DNA from: Zymoseptoria tritici IPO323
Taxonomy: Eukaryota; Ascomycota; Dothideomycetes; Mycosphaerellales; Mycosphaerellaceae
Direction of reading: 5' to 3'
NCBI RefSeq assembly: GCF_000219625.1
Contig: NC_018208.1
Coordinates: forward strand, 1,488,001 to 1,552,000
Length of the DNA stretch: 64,000 nt
In this document: positions 20,910 to 30,600 of the stretch, piece by piece
How positions within the stretch are numbered: position 1 is the first letter of the stretch
Layout of the letters: each line of letters starts with the position of its first letter
The notes under the pieces: generated by a model
The model's database searches: none
Seen by the model: the letters and a program-made list of their open reading frames with translations, nothing else
What the model was told of the DNA's origin: nothing
Program-made: the position numbers and the translations under genes

Positions 20910-21952
20910 GATGGAATGAGTGAGATGGGAGCTGTGGCTTTGAGAAGTGGATGAAGTGAAGGAAGGACGGGAGAGTCGTTGTCGAAAAAGAGGGAATTGC
21001 TAGACAACAACCAGTGAGTGACCAAGTATCCAAGCTTTGCCATATTCCAAGCACGTCGGTGTCATATGGTACGTCGCAGCAAAATGGCGATAGAATGAGA
21101 ACGACGGTTTGGAGCTACCAAATAATGAACACGGCTGTGCTTGACCATCGGCACTAGCATGGCGAATTTGAGGTTTAGGTTAGCTGTGAGGTTCTTGCCA
21201 GGTGAAAGCATACTCAGTGCGTCGACAGGAGCAGCGTTGTACGTACACTGTAGATTGAGATCGTCTTACGACTCTGGTCTCCAGGACCGTCTCGTATGCC
21301 TAGCCAACAAGAGCGTCATCATACGTAGAGCTCCGCCTAACATGCTTGAAGGGAAATGCGCCTGCGAGATTTCAAACCTGCAATTCGAGCCCCTAGGTAC
21401 CGATACATCGAAATCGAGGATGATCTTGCAGCGCACCATGCGCACGGTATCGTATGGGGCTCTCAAACTGCGCTGTCCATGAAACGTGGCTCCTGTTGAC
21501 ATAGTGAGCGGGAAATTTTGGAGAAACGGAGCCGTCTCTCAGCAAAAGCCTCCCTTGTCGCCTCAACGATCAACGAGGACTATGCGCTCTCCGTAATCTG
21601 TGCTCCGATTGTGCAATCAATAATGGAGGCATGCCAACGGAGGCAAGTCGTCTGATGGAATTAGAGCCTGGCGCGTAGTGAAATGCGAGATCCTGGGCTC
21701 GAACGCTTCCTGCGGTGCATCACATGTCTCTGGTTCGGCGATATCCTCGTTGCTCTCCGCAGCCAATGTGTCGACGGCGACAATGTGCTTATAGTCATGA
21801 CTCCAACAGGGAGTCGGGTTCCAGAAGGGCGGCAGACGATTTTTAAGCTTTCGGAAGCGGTCCGAGGTCCGACTGCCAGGGCACCTAGGTGCAAGACTCC
21901 AGACTTCCCAAAAATTAATTTGATCTCGACAAAACCTCGACATACCAACACA
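20910..21952. other. Shared upstream region of copy C and UTP6
   Basis: Divergent intergenic region of about 1 kb. Overlapping ORFs on both strands lack recognisable features. It holds the promoters of both genes. Confidence 0.5.
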
Positions 21953-23260
21953 ATGGCCGCAACCACCGACCGAGCACGGTTCTACCTCGAGCAATATGTA
22001 CCGGAACTTCAGGAATACGAGCGCAAGCAGATTTTCACCCGCGACGAGATCAGCGCCATCACCGCAAAACGAAGCGATTTCGAGCATGTGCTGAATGCCC
22101 GCGGCTCGCAGCCCGGCGACTATGCTCGATATGCCACGTACGAGATGAACTTGGACAGCCTACGGAAAAAGCGATGCAGGAGACTGGGAGTGAAGGCGAC
22201 ATCATTCAATGGTCAGCGGACAGTCTTTTTCATCCTCGACCGCGCGACGAAAAAGTTCCCAGGCGACATGGGCTTGTGGATGCAGTACATCAATTTTTGC
22301 AAGAAAGAGAAGGCAAACAAGAAATTGGCAAAGGTCTTCACGGCGGTGCTGAGACTTCATCCGCGGGATTGGAGCTTGTGGGTGCTGGCTGCAAAGCACT
22401 ACGCAGAGACACAGGGAGACATGGGAACGGCGAGAAGCTACATGCAGCGTGGATTGAGATTCTGCAAGGATGAGAAAAAACTGTATCTGGAGTATGCGAA
22501 GCTGGAGATGGTATACCTGGCGAAGCTGGCGGCAAGAAGGAAGATTCTGGGACTGGACGGGTCGAGGGAGGAGAAGGAAGACATCGAGGAGGACGACAAC
22601 ATGATTGCGCTTCCCACAATCACAGCAGAAGACATCGATCTGGATGCTGGAAAGGGAATCGAAGAGATTGATCAAGCTGCATTGCAACGACTTGCCGCGG
22701 CGCCAGCTTTCAGCGGAGCGATACCGGTTGCGATCTTCGACTCGGCGATGAAGCAGCTCAAGAACAATGCGCTTCCAGCAGCTGAAGATTTCTTCGACCT
22801 TGTCGCATCATTCAACCAAGTCCCAGCCTCCGAAAAGATCTTGCAGCACATCCTCGAACAACTACAAAGCACAGCTCCCACCGCCATCGAGACGACAATC
22901 TGCGAGGCGAAACATCATATGCTCAACATCCCGCTACAATCCGCCGAGTTCCCACCTGCGCTTGGACAGGGTCTGGCAAGGCTAAAGGCAGGCGTCGATG
23001 GTGCATCAGAGAGACAGCGTCCGAAATATGCGGAGAAGGCGGCTGCGGCATTACTTGCATGGGCAGAGACGGCTGTCAAGGACCTGACGGAAGACGAGAC
23101 ACTGGACGAGGACCTTGTGACTGTGGTGGAGGCAACGATCAAGCGATACCGGCGGCTCGGAGGGAAGAAGGCTGCAGAACAGGACACAGTTCCGGCGATC
23201 ATGGCGAGGTTACGAGGTGACGGCGATGGCGATGGAGCAATGCTGATGGTGGATGAGTGA
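21953..23260 (+). CDS. UTP6: U3 snoRNP-associated protein Utp6
   Basis: Nucleolar protein of the small-subunit processome (UTP-B), needed for early cleavages of pre-18S rRNA. Single exon, 435 residues from the ATG at 21953; the frame stays open 5' of this, but the family N-terminus (RFYLEQYVPELQEYERKQIFTRDEI) fits this start. HAT-type helical repeats follow: FEHVLNARG...DYARYATYEMNLDSLRKKRC, FFILDRATKKFPGDMGLWMQYINFCK and VFTAVLRLHPRDWSLWVLAAKH. The C-terminal half is helical and more variable and ends in a Gly/Asp-rich tail. This conserved gene sits inside the accessory block, with repeat R2 starting 38 bp after its stop. Confidence 0.92.
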   Translation: MAATTDRARFYLEQYVPELQEYERKQIFTRDEISAITAKRSDFEHVLNARGSQPGDYARYATYEMNLDSLRKKRCRRLGVKATSFNGQRTVFFILDRATKKFPGDMGLWMQYINFCKKEKANKKLAKVFTAVLRLHPRDWSLWVLAAKHYAETQGDMGTARSYMQRGLRFCKDEKKLYLEYAKLEMVYLAKLAARRKILGLDGSREEKEDIEEDDNMIALPTITAEDIDLDAGKGIEEIDQAALQRLAAAPAFSGAIPVAIFDSAMKQLKNNALPAAEDFFDLVASFNQVPASEKILQHILEQLQSTAPTAIETTICEAKHHMLNIPLQSAEFPPALGQGLARLKAGVDGASERQRPKYAEKAAAALLAWAETAVKDLTEDETLDEDLVTVVEATIKRYRRLGGKKAAEQDTVPAIMARLRGDGDGDGAMLMVDE

Positions 23261-23297
23261 ATGAGCCGGAGCTGTACAGCATGTACCACTTATTATG

Positions 23298-23485
23298 TCT
23301 CCGTGATCCCGCTCAGAATGCTCCGCGTGTGTCAAACTCCAGTGGCTTGGTGTGTGCAGTCTGCGCAGGAGAACGAGAATATGCATGTAGGCGGAACCAA
23401 AGCAACGATCATCGACAGTTTCGTTCTCCGACACACACCGTACCATCTAGGCCACCAGGGAGCAAAATACGCGGTGCAATCTGAG
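23298..23485 (+). repeat. Dispersed ~200-bp repeat, copy R2
   Basis: Matches R1 (844-1045) and R3 (47923-48120) in the same orientation; begins 38 bp after the UTP6 stop codon. Confidence 0.7.
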
Positions 23486-23514
23486 TGTAGCCAAGGAGAT
23501 ACGTCCGCTGCACA

Positions 23515-23855
23515 CTGTCCGGTCTCAGGTCATCCGTTCATGGAAATCCACCTGATGCCTCCGTCGGGCCACTGGAATTGCGCCGCACGACCTGCCCATC
23601 AGTGGCGCAGTGTTCATCTTGAGCAGGAGAACGGAGGTGTCTCTTTGGGAGCGGGCATGATCAAGACGATGGCCAGAGCATGTTGGAACAGCTGAATGAC
23701 GACTGTCCCTCCTCGCTCTCTTTAATTCAACACGCCTCGCTACTGGACTCCGAGTCGGCCATACAGATCCAGCTCGCCACGCCGAAACAACACCCAATTC
23801 TCACTCTCACGCTGCGCCAATGGTAGACAGTTGCAGCTCCTGCTCATGCATCCAT
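23515..23855 (+). repeat. Dispersed ~340-bp repeat, copy S1
   Basis: Aligns with 27290-27665 (S2). Shared landmarks in order: GCGCCGCACGACCT, CATCTTGAGCAG, ACGACTGT, CTCACGCTG, and the end GCAGCTCCTGCTCATG. S2 stops at the stop codon of secreted copy D; S1 has no gene at its end. Confidence 0.7.
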
Positions 23856-24145
23856 GCAATGTTGATAGCACAAGCCTCGCTTGACCGGCTTGGCGATCCC
23901 GTGCATGACGGTCTCGACCTCTTTCAACTCGTGTCGTCCACTCCCAGCTCGGTATCTCGAGCAGGCCAAGAGGCATAAGGGTGGACGTCTGAACGAGGTT
24001 GACGCCGTAGAGAGGCATGACGAGTTGGATCTCGACGAGATTACACAACGAGAAAGCTGAGAAGCGCGAAACTAGAAGTCTGAACGAGCCTGGTGCTGTG
24101 GAGAGGGACCGGGTTGGATCTCCGAATGTAATGTCTTGAGCAAGG

Positions 24146-24282
24146 CAAGGAGCGAAGAGTCATGCGGTTCAGACTGGTCGACGCAACGGAGACAATTTGC
24201 GTCGAGTCTCCCGAAACTAACATCACGACCAACCCAAGGAGCGAGAAGCCACGCAGCTCAAACTGGTCGACGCAACGGAGAG
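24146..24282 (+). repeat. Local direct repeat
   Basis: Two ~47-bp units at 24146-24192 and 24235-24282, both with CAAGGAGCGA and ending ACTGGTCGACGCAACGGAGA. Confidence 0.75.
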
Positions 24283-24329
24283 CATTCGGTGATATCCGAT
24301 CACGACGCTGGAGGAGCCGACTCATCGGG

Positions 24330-24690
24330 AGAGCGTTCTCTGGCTCCATCGAACAGGTGAGCTAAGCAGCAGGATGGTAGCAGCCTCGCAAAGGCAAACG
24401 AAGCGGAGTGGCGACTCGTCTCAGCGTACGCCCATAAGGTTCATCCTGGACGAAGAGTGAGCAGCTGTGCCTTTCGCAGACACAACAACAGCAATAACAA
24501 AGACCACCAAGAAAGAATGCGATGCTGTACCGACAAACACACAACACGTCCGCGAGACTTGAAAGAGAGTCTCATCAAACCAGGTCTTGCACGCACCGCA
24601 AGTTACGACAGTCAGACATTCATCAACTGCGTCCTGATTAGTGCAAGCCGAAAGCCGCAGTGATGTTTCGTCAACGACCTCTTCCTGCGG
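24330..24690 (+). repeat. Dispersed ~350-bp repeat, copy U1
   Basis: Aligns with 42585-42880 (U2), same orientation. Shared blocks: CTCTGGCTCCA, GTGGCGAC, CGTCCTGATTAGTGCA, CCGAAAGCC and CAGTGATGTTTCGTCAA. U1 has about 60 bp inserted in the middle compared with U2. Confidence 0.75.
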
Positions 24691-25271
24691 ACGACAACAC
24701 ACCACGGATACCATGCGGATCTCACGCCTTTCAGAACAGATTCTAGCCATTGAACGGCCGAACGTACTCTCAACTGTGATGCGAGATATCATCATCATCA
24801 TCATCAGCATCATTCTCTCACCGAGATCTTTCCGGTTCATGTCAATCATGCGCATATCCAAGCATCCATCATCGGGCTGAGATATCGAGCGGCGGAGCGA
24901 GATCCTGTGAGATTAGAATGTGCCGACCTCAAATCTCACCTGATCACAAGACTTTCAATGCTGGCCTCGCGATACGCATCTGATGATCGTCCCTGACCTT
25001 TCGCGTCCGTCTCGGTTCTCCATTCCCTCATCCATCGTCTCTGCCTTCGTACAAGATATCCAGGCAATGTCTCTCAATGATTGGCACCCTGTTCTTCGAC
25101 AATCCTGCTAGAGCAAGACACTCTACACGAACTGTGATCATCAAGCGACAGCACTTACTCTGGACCCAAGAAACGAGCTCTGCAACAACGGAAACAAAGA
25201 CGAGACGATCTCTCGCGGGATCAGGTTGATTGATAAAATATATCCCGCGCCCAACTCATCTCTGACCCCCT

Positions 25272-25781
25272 TTAATTGGGATCGCTCACGACCATCCTGG
25301 TGGCGGCCGCCGCATGTGACCGCAGGCCCGTGGTGTGGGCGCCCAACACCGCCAACTCGACCGACTCGACTCCGCGCTGCTCTTCCAGACGCTTGGCGGC
25401 GCAGCCAGCGGCTTTGCGCTCCGCGCGAATCTCGAGAAAATCCCGGAGGAGCTCGACCACCATCGCCGTAAAGGCCGCGAAAAAACGAATGACCGACGGC
25501 CAGTGATCAATGATCACGCAGTGAATGGCCATCCCATCCAGGGTGGTGATTCCAACACCAGAGGCGAGAGCGAGCCCGAAACGAACTTTGGGGTTGCGAG
25601 GGTATTTAACCCCAACGAGAGCGAGGATCACCAGAAACAAAGAAGTTACCCCGGAACGGATCTGTTCGATGACGGGCAGGCAGAAACCGTGGGCGGGCGG
25701 CGCAGCGGCGCAGACGGAGGTCGGAGTCGCGGAGATCGAGGAGAGAGTTGCCGATGCGGTCCGGGTGATGGTGGTCCACAT
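25272..25781 (-). CDS. Small membrane protein family, copy P4
   Basis: 169 residues, single exon, ATG at 25781. Starts MWTTITRTASATL, the family start. Three hydrophobic segments lie at about residues 42-60, 68-90 and 92-113. A charged helix rich in Arg, Glu and Ala follows (LEIRAERKAAGCAAKRLEEQ). It is the longest intact member and the reference for P5 and P7. The 125 bp directly upstream of the start codon is a minisatellite (25795-25918). The protein is probably membrane-embedded; function is unknown. A decayed inverted copy (P5) lies 0.9 kb away. Confidence 0.6.
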   Translation of the reverse strand: MWTTITRTASATLSSISATPTSVCAAAPPAHGFCLPVIEQIRSGVTSLFLVILALVGVKYPRNPKVRFGLALASGVGITTLDGMAIHCVIIDHWPSVIRFFAAFTAMVVELLRDFLEIRAERKAAGCAAKRLEEQRGVESVELAVLGAHTTGLRSHAAAATRMVVSDPN

Positions 25782-25794
25782 GGCGGGAGGTGAG

Positions 25795-25918
25795 GTTCGT
25801 TCGCGCGAGGTGAGATTGACTTCCGCTAGGTGAGATTCGTTTCGGCGAGGTGAGATTCGTTTGCGCGATGTGAGATTCGTTTTCGCGGTGTGAGATTCGT
25901 TTTCGCTGTGTGAACTTG
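25795..25918 (-). repeat. Minisatellite directly upstream of P4
   Basis: Six or so units of about 18-21 bp on the + strand around the core AGGTGAGATTCGTTT. Read on the coding strand of P4, they end 14 bp before its ATG, so they occupy the 5' UTR or core promoter. Units differ mainly in the 4-6 bases between cores. Confidence 0.8.
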
Positions 25919-26699
25919 TTCAACGTGTGGTGCGTGGTGGATTCTCACAAAGTGGCCGAGTGAAGGAAAACAACGCGCGATAACACGGGAGAATTGATAT
26001 ACCATCGCTCTCTTGCAGGTGCTGCTTCCCTATGGCATTGCTGTGGATACCGGCTGTTTAAGGTAGGTCCAACTGCAGGAGGGATTGGTAAGGTCCTGAC
26101 CAGCGAGTGGCAACCATGCGAGAACTAAGCATCTCTCGTCGACCCGAGCTATTGAGTGGCAAGGCGACTTCCTCCAGTAGACGAGTACCTGAAGCTCTTG
26201 CAGATTCAAGCTTTCTGCTTCAACATGAGCCGTTGAGCAGCAACGCAAGATCAAACTAACAGAAGAGCACCGAAACGAATGCAACGACGATCTCTGGCGA
26301 GATCGGGACAATTCATGGCGAACATGCCACAGCCGAGCCCATCATTTCGACTCGAAGTACTGCCTGGCGGAGCAGTAGCGGCGATGTTCATCCCACCACG
26401 GAGACGACATCTGGAGACGATTTCCGGCGAGATCTGTCCCAACATTAGCATCGATGCCTGACCAAACGCAAGGCTACTGCTGTGACTTTTGAGCGGTCGA
26501 GTGGCGGAACAAATTCAGGACCAGAGAGACAAGACTCAAACAGCTACGCTGGTGCGATGCGTCCGGGTATCACGCGAGACTCAAGCACTTCCAAGGACCA
26601 TGAGCGGCGGAGCGATGGAGCGAGCTCTTTGCCCAGCAGATGGCGCATGCATGGTGTGTGTGAAACAATAGAGCTAGGGTCGGTCACCATATCTCGCAA
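25919..26699. other. Intergenic between P4 and P5
   Basis: No gene is supported. Two short similar segments occur near 26288 and 26420 (TCTGGCGAGATC and TCCGGCGAGATC). Confidence 0.45.
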
Positions 26700-27054
26700 T
26701 TGAATTCGATCGCAATCCCGACGAGCTCGTTTCGTAGCCGCCAGCTCCGCCGCTCCGCCGCCCATCCTCGGTTTCTTTCTGCCCCTTTTCGAAGAGATGG
26801 GTACAACTGAAGATCCTCGCTCTCGTCGGGGTGAAATGGCCTCGTCGCCGCTGTGTTCGTCTCGGGCTCGCTCTACTCTCTGGTGCCGGAATATCTATAT
26901 TAGATGGCCATACCCATCCACTAGATGCGCCGCAAAGCGCATAGAAGAGCAGCGCGGAGTCGAGCTGGCCGAATTGGTAGGGCACACTCACGCCACGGGA
27001 TACCTGCCGCCACGCGCGATGGTCGTCACGAGGATGGTCTTGAGCGATCAGTGA
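26700..27054 (+). pseudogene. Decayed inverted copy of the P membrane-protein gene, P5
   Basis: Aligns by eye with the coding strand of P4 from about codon 10 to the stop: GATCCTCGCTCTCGT-x-GGGGT, TTCGTcTCGGGCTCGCTCT, then AAGAGCAGCGCGGAGTCGAG, and an end encoding VTRMVLSDQ versus VTRMVVSDP in P4. The P5 frame is broken at several places and about 100 bp of the middle is missing near 26920. Only the last ~43 residues read cleanly. Clearly a non-functional relic. Confidence 0.8.
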
Positions 27055-27666
27055 ATCCGACCTCGGTGGTTTCGACACTATCTTCCTCGTCGACGACAGC
27101 GACTCCGCGGCCGGTAGCCGTTGGCACGAAACCGCCAAAGCCCTCGAGACCATCACACCAATGTGTAACTCAATCGCTCCGCTCAAACTGCGCCGTACGA
27201 CCTGCTCTCCAGTGGCCTAGAGCGTGCATCTTGAGGAGGAGAACGGAGGTGTCTCTCAGCAGAAGTCACAAGCGGGTTGGAATGGGCAATTCATCTACGG
27301 AAATACACAATACCTCCGTCGTTCCACTCGAGCTGCGCCGCACGACCTACCCTCCAGTGGCTTGGAGCGTGCATCTTGAGCAGAAGAGCAGAGGCATCTC
27401 TCAGCACAAGTCACAAGCAGCCCGAAGTGGGCACGACCAAAATGGCATCACGAGATTGAGTACAAGCAAAGCGTCGCAGTGAATGCGTTCGCGGAATATT
27501 AAGGCAGCTATGTAACGACTGTTCATCCTCACTCTCGGCTATTCACATCAAAACTCGCCACTGGAACCCAATCCAACTCTCCACGACCAACCAATCTTCG
27601 ACTCAATTCCTTCATTCTCGCCTCACGCTGTGCCGATGATAGATAGTGGCAGCTCCTGCTCATGTC
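27055..27666. other. Repeat-rich intergenic region 3' of copy D
   Basis: Contains repeat S: a partial first unit (27157-27266) followed by a full unit S2 (27290-27665). No gene is supported. Confidence 0.6.
27157..27665 (+). repeat. Dispersed repeat S: partial tandem unit plus copy S2
   Basis: The front ~110 bp of the repeat is duplicated in tandem (27157-27266 and 27299-27410). The full unit continues to 27665 and matches S1 (23515-23855). It ends next to the TGA of copy D (27667-27669 on the other strand), so the repeat boundary coincides with the gene end. Confidence 0.7.
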
Positions 27667-28238
27667 TCAAGTCCTAGCGGTCGAGATGGGAACGACGGTA
27701 CCCGGGATTGTAACCACCATCGGCGTCTTCCAGGCCCTCTCCTTTTCCCAGTCCGCGGCTTCGCCCCTCTTCCTGCACGTGATCTTCGCACTCCTTCCCT
27801 TCATACCATGCAGCCACCAACACTTTCCCAGGTTTTCCGGAAGGTTCGCCTAGAGCGCAAAGTCAGCGTGATGAAAGGTGGTGGCATGAGCAATGCACAG
27901 CGACGCACCTGATCTCTATCCAAGAGCAGACGTCCACCGCAATGATCGTACTCATAGATCAGCACTGCGCAGTCTCTGTCTGTCGGCAGTTCGTCCGGAG
28001 ACCAATATTTATCGGCGAAATAGGTGAATGTGAAGGAGTCGAAAGTCTGGCCGTCATCCCAGTGGTGACACTTCTCCTGGTGGATCGTGGCTCCATCACC
28101 GTGCTCCAAGGACTGGCTTTGGCATTTGTCGCTTTGGAATCGATTGAATGAGATGTCGAAGTGGTCTAAGTGGGGATTGTAAGCGCCAGAGACCATTGGC
28201 AAAGCCATTGCGGCTACGAAGCTGAAGGAGAACTTCAT
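27667..28238 (-). CDS. Secreted cysteine-rich family protein, copy D
   Basis: Two exons: 28238-27909 and 27849-27667, with a 59-nt intron at the family position; 170 residues. Signal peptide about 1-18. All six cysteines are present: DKCQSQ, EKCHHW, RDCAVL, DHCGGR, GKCWWL and ITCRK. The aromatic cluster FDSFTFTYF lies between cysteines 2 and 3. The start at 28238 is chosen because MKFSF opens the signal peptide; the longer ORF reads into conserved promoter sequence. Upstream sequence to about 28422 is homologous to that of copy E, so D and E are a recent duplication with promoters. Confidence 0.85.
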
Positions 28239-28931
28239 GGTGTTGGGTGCGTGCTTCTTGTTGTGGTGGAATTTGGTTCTGCAGTTGGAGAGCGTGAGTG
28301 TGCGAGAAAGAGACAGAGGACTGTTGGGAGAGAAGACGACCTTGCCGCGATCGTGGACCGACATATATATATGGCTCTGCTGCCATCGAATTCCGACGTA
28401 CGGGGACTACTTTGGTACGTTCGAATAAGAAGGCAGTGGCTTAGCTGACCTCCAGGACCTTACCAATGATCGTGATGGTAGGAGCCAATCGCAATAACCA
28501 CGGATTCGAACACGGACGTAGCCGGTGGGACTGCAGAGTCTTCTCATTGGGATCGAAACCTGAGCCATGGGACCAAAGAAGCAAGCTGCGGTAGAGTTTC
28601 GAAGAACGAGCTAGTGGTGAGCTTGTTGCTTCCATGTCACAAGTCCAAATTCCAGGCCACGTACACAGATACACGATCATGAGCGCGGGGGCAGTGTTCA
28701 AAGGACCCGCAATCGAGTCCCTTCACTTGGAGATTCTTCGCCGATTCGAACCTCAATCCTGCCGTTGGTAGCATCCCCAGCACCTTGAAACCATCATTCC
28801 ATGTTGAAGCGATACATAAGAGTGTTGAGGGTGAGCTGATGATGTTCTCTTCGCGTGATGAAATCTAATCCTGTCCAAGGAGGTAGCCAGGTAGATGGCG
28901 GTCCCACGGCAGCGACGACCAACGCGGCGAC
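28239..28931. other. Promoter of copy D and spacer
   Basis: 28239-28422 is the D promoter block shared with copy E. Beyond it, to 28931, nothing is recognised. Confidence 0.55.
28396..28422 (-). promoter_or_regulatory. Inverted-repeat promoter element upstream of copy D
   Basis: ACGTACGG and GGTACGT flank a short spacer, forming an inverted repeat. It lies 158 bp upstream of the ATG of D. Nearly the same 27-bp element is at 30295-30321, 156 bp upstream of E. It is the outer edge of the shared block; similarity between the two loci ends just beyond it. It could be a transcription-factor site; this is inference. Confidence 0.5.
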
Positions 28932-29152
28932 TCAGGATGCATCTGTGGTGACAGTACAAGATGGAGCTCGCGTGCGGTATGGTGTGAGGTGAGTTCTGTT
29001 GGTGTTAGTCTTGCTGGTGTGATAGAAGCTGTTCGCGAGACTTCGATTCCGATGTGACCGCAAAGGCCGACAACTTCCTCTACAATAACCTAGTCGACGA
29101 TCCGGGTGCCGGAAGGAAGGGGAGCGGAGCGCGTGATCTTGGTGAGTTTCAT
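28932..29152 (-). pseudogene. Small membrane protein family, truncated copy P6
   Basis: On the minus strand the ATG at 29152 opens MKLTKITRSAPLPSG, but the frame hits TAG at 29092-29090 after 20 codons. Sequence beyond the stop still aligns with P2 (19542-19771), including GAGGAAGT, ATCGAAGTCTCGCGA and the CACACCAGCAAGACT promoter-like block. P2 has AAG where P6 has the TAG, so a single base change ended this copy. No membrane segments remain. Confidence 0.65.
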
Positions 29153-29205
29153 CGTGGCGTAAAGTTCTCCCGTGGAGTTGTGTGATGTGTAAGGTTGGTT
29201 CACTT

Positions 29206-29547
29206 CGCAAGCCACTCGAGCGGACTCTTTACACATGCTAAGTAGATGACGAGGTGTCTCTCCTTCGCAGGCGCCCCTCCCTGCTAGTGAAAGTCATCGT
29301 GTAGGTAGAACGCAGGTTACTTGCGTTGAAGCAAGATCTCGCAGGCGCACTTCCCTGCAATATCAGTAGGCTAAGCTGTAAGTATAGGGTCGCTCTTGTT
29401 AGCATAGTACAGGAGACGCTCTACGAGAGGAGGCGCAAAGCGAGGAGCAAAGTTGGGTCGGAGATCTTTTCGGCGTAGAGAGTTGGATCTGTACGGTCGA
29501 CTTGGGTTTAAGGGAATGCCGCCATGAGCTCAAAGCGGATTTCCTCT
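29206..29547. other. Intergenic between P6 and copy E
   Basis: Two short similar segments (CGCAGGCGCCCCTCCCTGC near 29269 and CGCAGGCGCACTTCCCTGC near 29340). No gene. Confidence 0.45.
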
Positions 29548-30139
29548 TCAGTTCGTAGCGGTCGAGACTTGAACCACTTCCGTAGTCAAGAACGTGACCA
29601 CTAATGGCTCCTTCCAAACGAGCTCCCTCTCCCAGTCCGCTTGGGTGTCCTTCTTCCTGCACGTAAGCTTTGCACTCATTCCTTTGATGCCATAATTCAG
29701 GGACCAGCATTGACCCAACTTTTCCCGAGTATTCATCTGAACATAATGGTCAGCGAGATGGACAGTGGTATTATGGTTTTTGTGCGAAACGACGTACCCG
29801 ATCTTGTGCCCAGAGTAGACGACCACCACAATGACCTTCCTCATAAATGAGCAGTGCGCAATCCTTGTCTGTCGGCAGTTCTAGCTCTTGGACCAACGTG
29901 TACTGGTCGAATCTGAAGGAGTTGAACGTCTTGCCGTCGGTCCAGTCGTGGCAGCCCTCCTGATGGAGTATGGGTCCAAAACCATCTGCCATATTGCCGC
30001 CTTCCAAAGACTGGGCTTCATGGCAGTCCTTGCTCTCGAAGCGATTGACATGGACTCTGAAGCCGCGCCGGCGGTGAGATACGTCGCATGAGGCCAGAGG
30101 TAGGGCCATCACGACCATCAGGCTGGAAGAGAGCTTCAT
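29548..30139 (-). CDS. Secreted cysteine-rich family protein, copy E
   Basis: Two exons: 30139-29798 and 29736-29548, with a 61-nt intron at the family position; 176 residues. Signal peptide about 1-18. All six cysteines are present: KDCHEA, EGCHDW, KDCALL, GHCGGR, GQCWSL and LTCRK. Compared with D it has a short insertion between cysteines 1 and 2 (NMADGFG). The promoter block up to 30321 is homologous to that of D. A partial inverted relic of the same gene starts 0.3 kb upstream. Confidence 0.85.
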
Positions 30140-30445
30140 GATGCCGTTTGCGAACTTCTTGGGCGAACTTCTTGTTGTGGTGGATCTTGAACTGGGACTT
30201 GGAGAATGTGATCGTGCGGGAAAGAGAGAGCTCCGCAGATTGGGCATTTTGCATGGCAAAGGAGCTACTTATGCATGTCCCGCTGCCATGAAAAACGTAC
30301 GGAGACCACTTTGGTACGTTCACTCCCAACCATGGGTTCAATCGTGGAGTGGACACCAGAAGTGTGCAAAGTTCCATGGTCGAGATCGGTGCTTAAACCA
30401 TGGGAAGAAGTCAGAACGCTGCGATAGACTTTTGAAGAACCAGCT
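30140..30445. other. Promoter of copy E
   Basis: 30140-30321 is the promoter block shared with copy D. Nothing further is recognised up to the relic at 30446. Confidence 0.5.
30295..30321 (-). promoter_or_regulatory. Inverted-repeat promoter element upstream of copy E
   Basis: Same ACGTACGG...GGTACGT arrangement as at 28396-28422, 156 bp upstream of the ATG of E. Internal differences are two transitions. Confidence 0.5.
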
Positions 30446-30600
30446 AAGTGAACACTCCGGATCAGCTGCGATCCTGTGGGTATTTGACTGGTACAAAAGG
30501 AGTCAGTGCGAAGCTCGAAAAGGAGGTGGCCTGGAAAACGCCGATGGTGGTTGCAGTCTCGACTATCGTGGTGCCCACCTCGAGCGCCACCGTTGTTGTC
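30446..30600 (+). pseudogene. Inverted relic of the second exon of the secreted family (E')
   Basis: The + strand reads VNTPDQL...GTKGVSAKLEKEVAWKTPMVVAVST, aligning with exon 2 of copies D and E (GMKGRSAKITCRK...ADWEKERAWKTPMVV). The CRKxxxxxDW part is deleted and the first cysteine-aromatic motif is altered. No exon 1 lies upstream. It points away from copy E and ends where the truncated P7 ORF begins on the other strand. Confidence 0.7.

Larger units (their letters stand above)
23261..25271. other. Two-kilobase repeat-rich intergenic region
   Basis: Holds R2 (23298-23485), S1 (23515-23855), a local direct repeat (24146-24192 and 24235-24282) and U1 (24330-24690), listed separately. A short ATC microsatellite lies near 24790. 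No gene is supported. Confidence 0.6.

Noticed and set aside
21141..21482. 113-codon ORF between copy C and UTP6
   Set aside because: No features, overlapped by an equally long antisense ORF.
28495..28570. Possible tRNA relic with two GATTCGAAC/GGATCGAAA motifs
   Set aside because: Stems do not form; no A box at the right distance.
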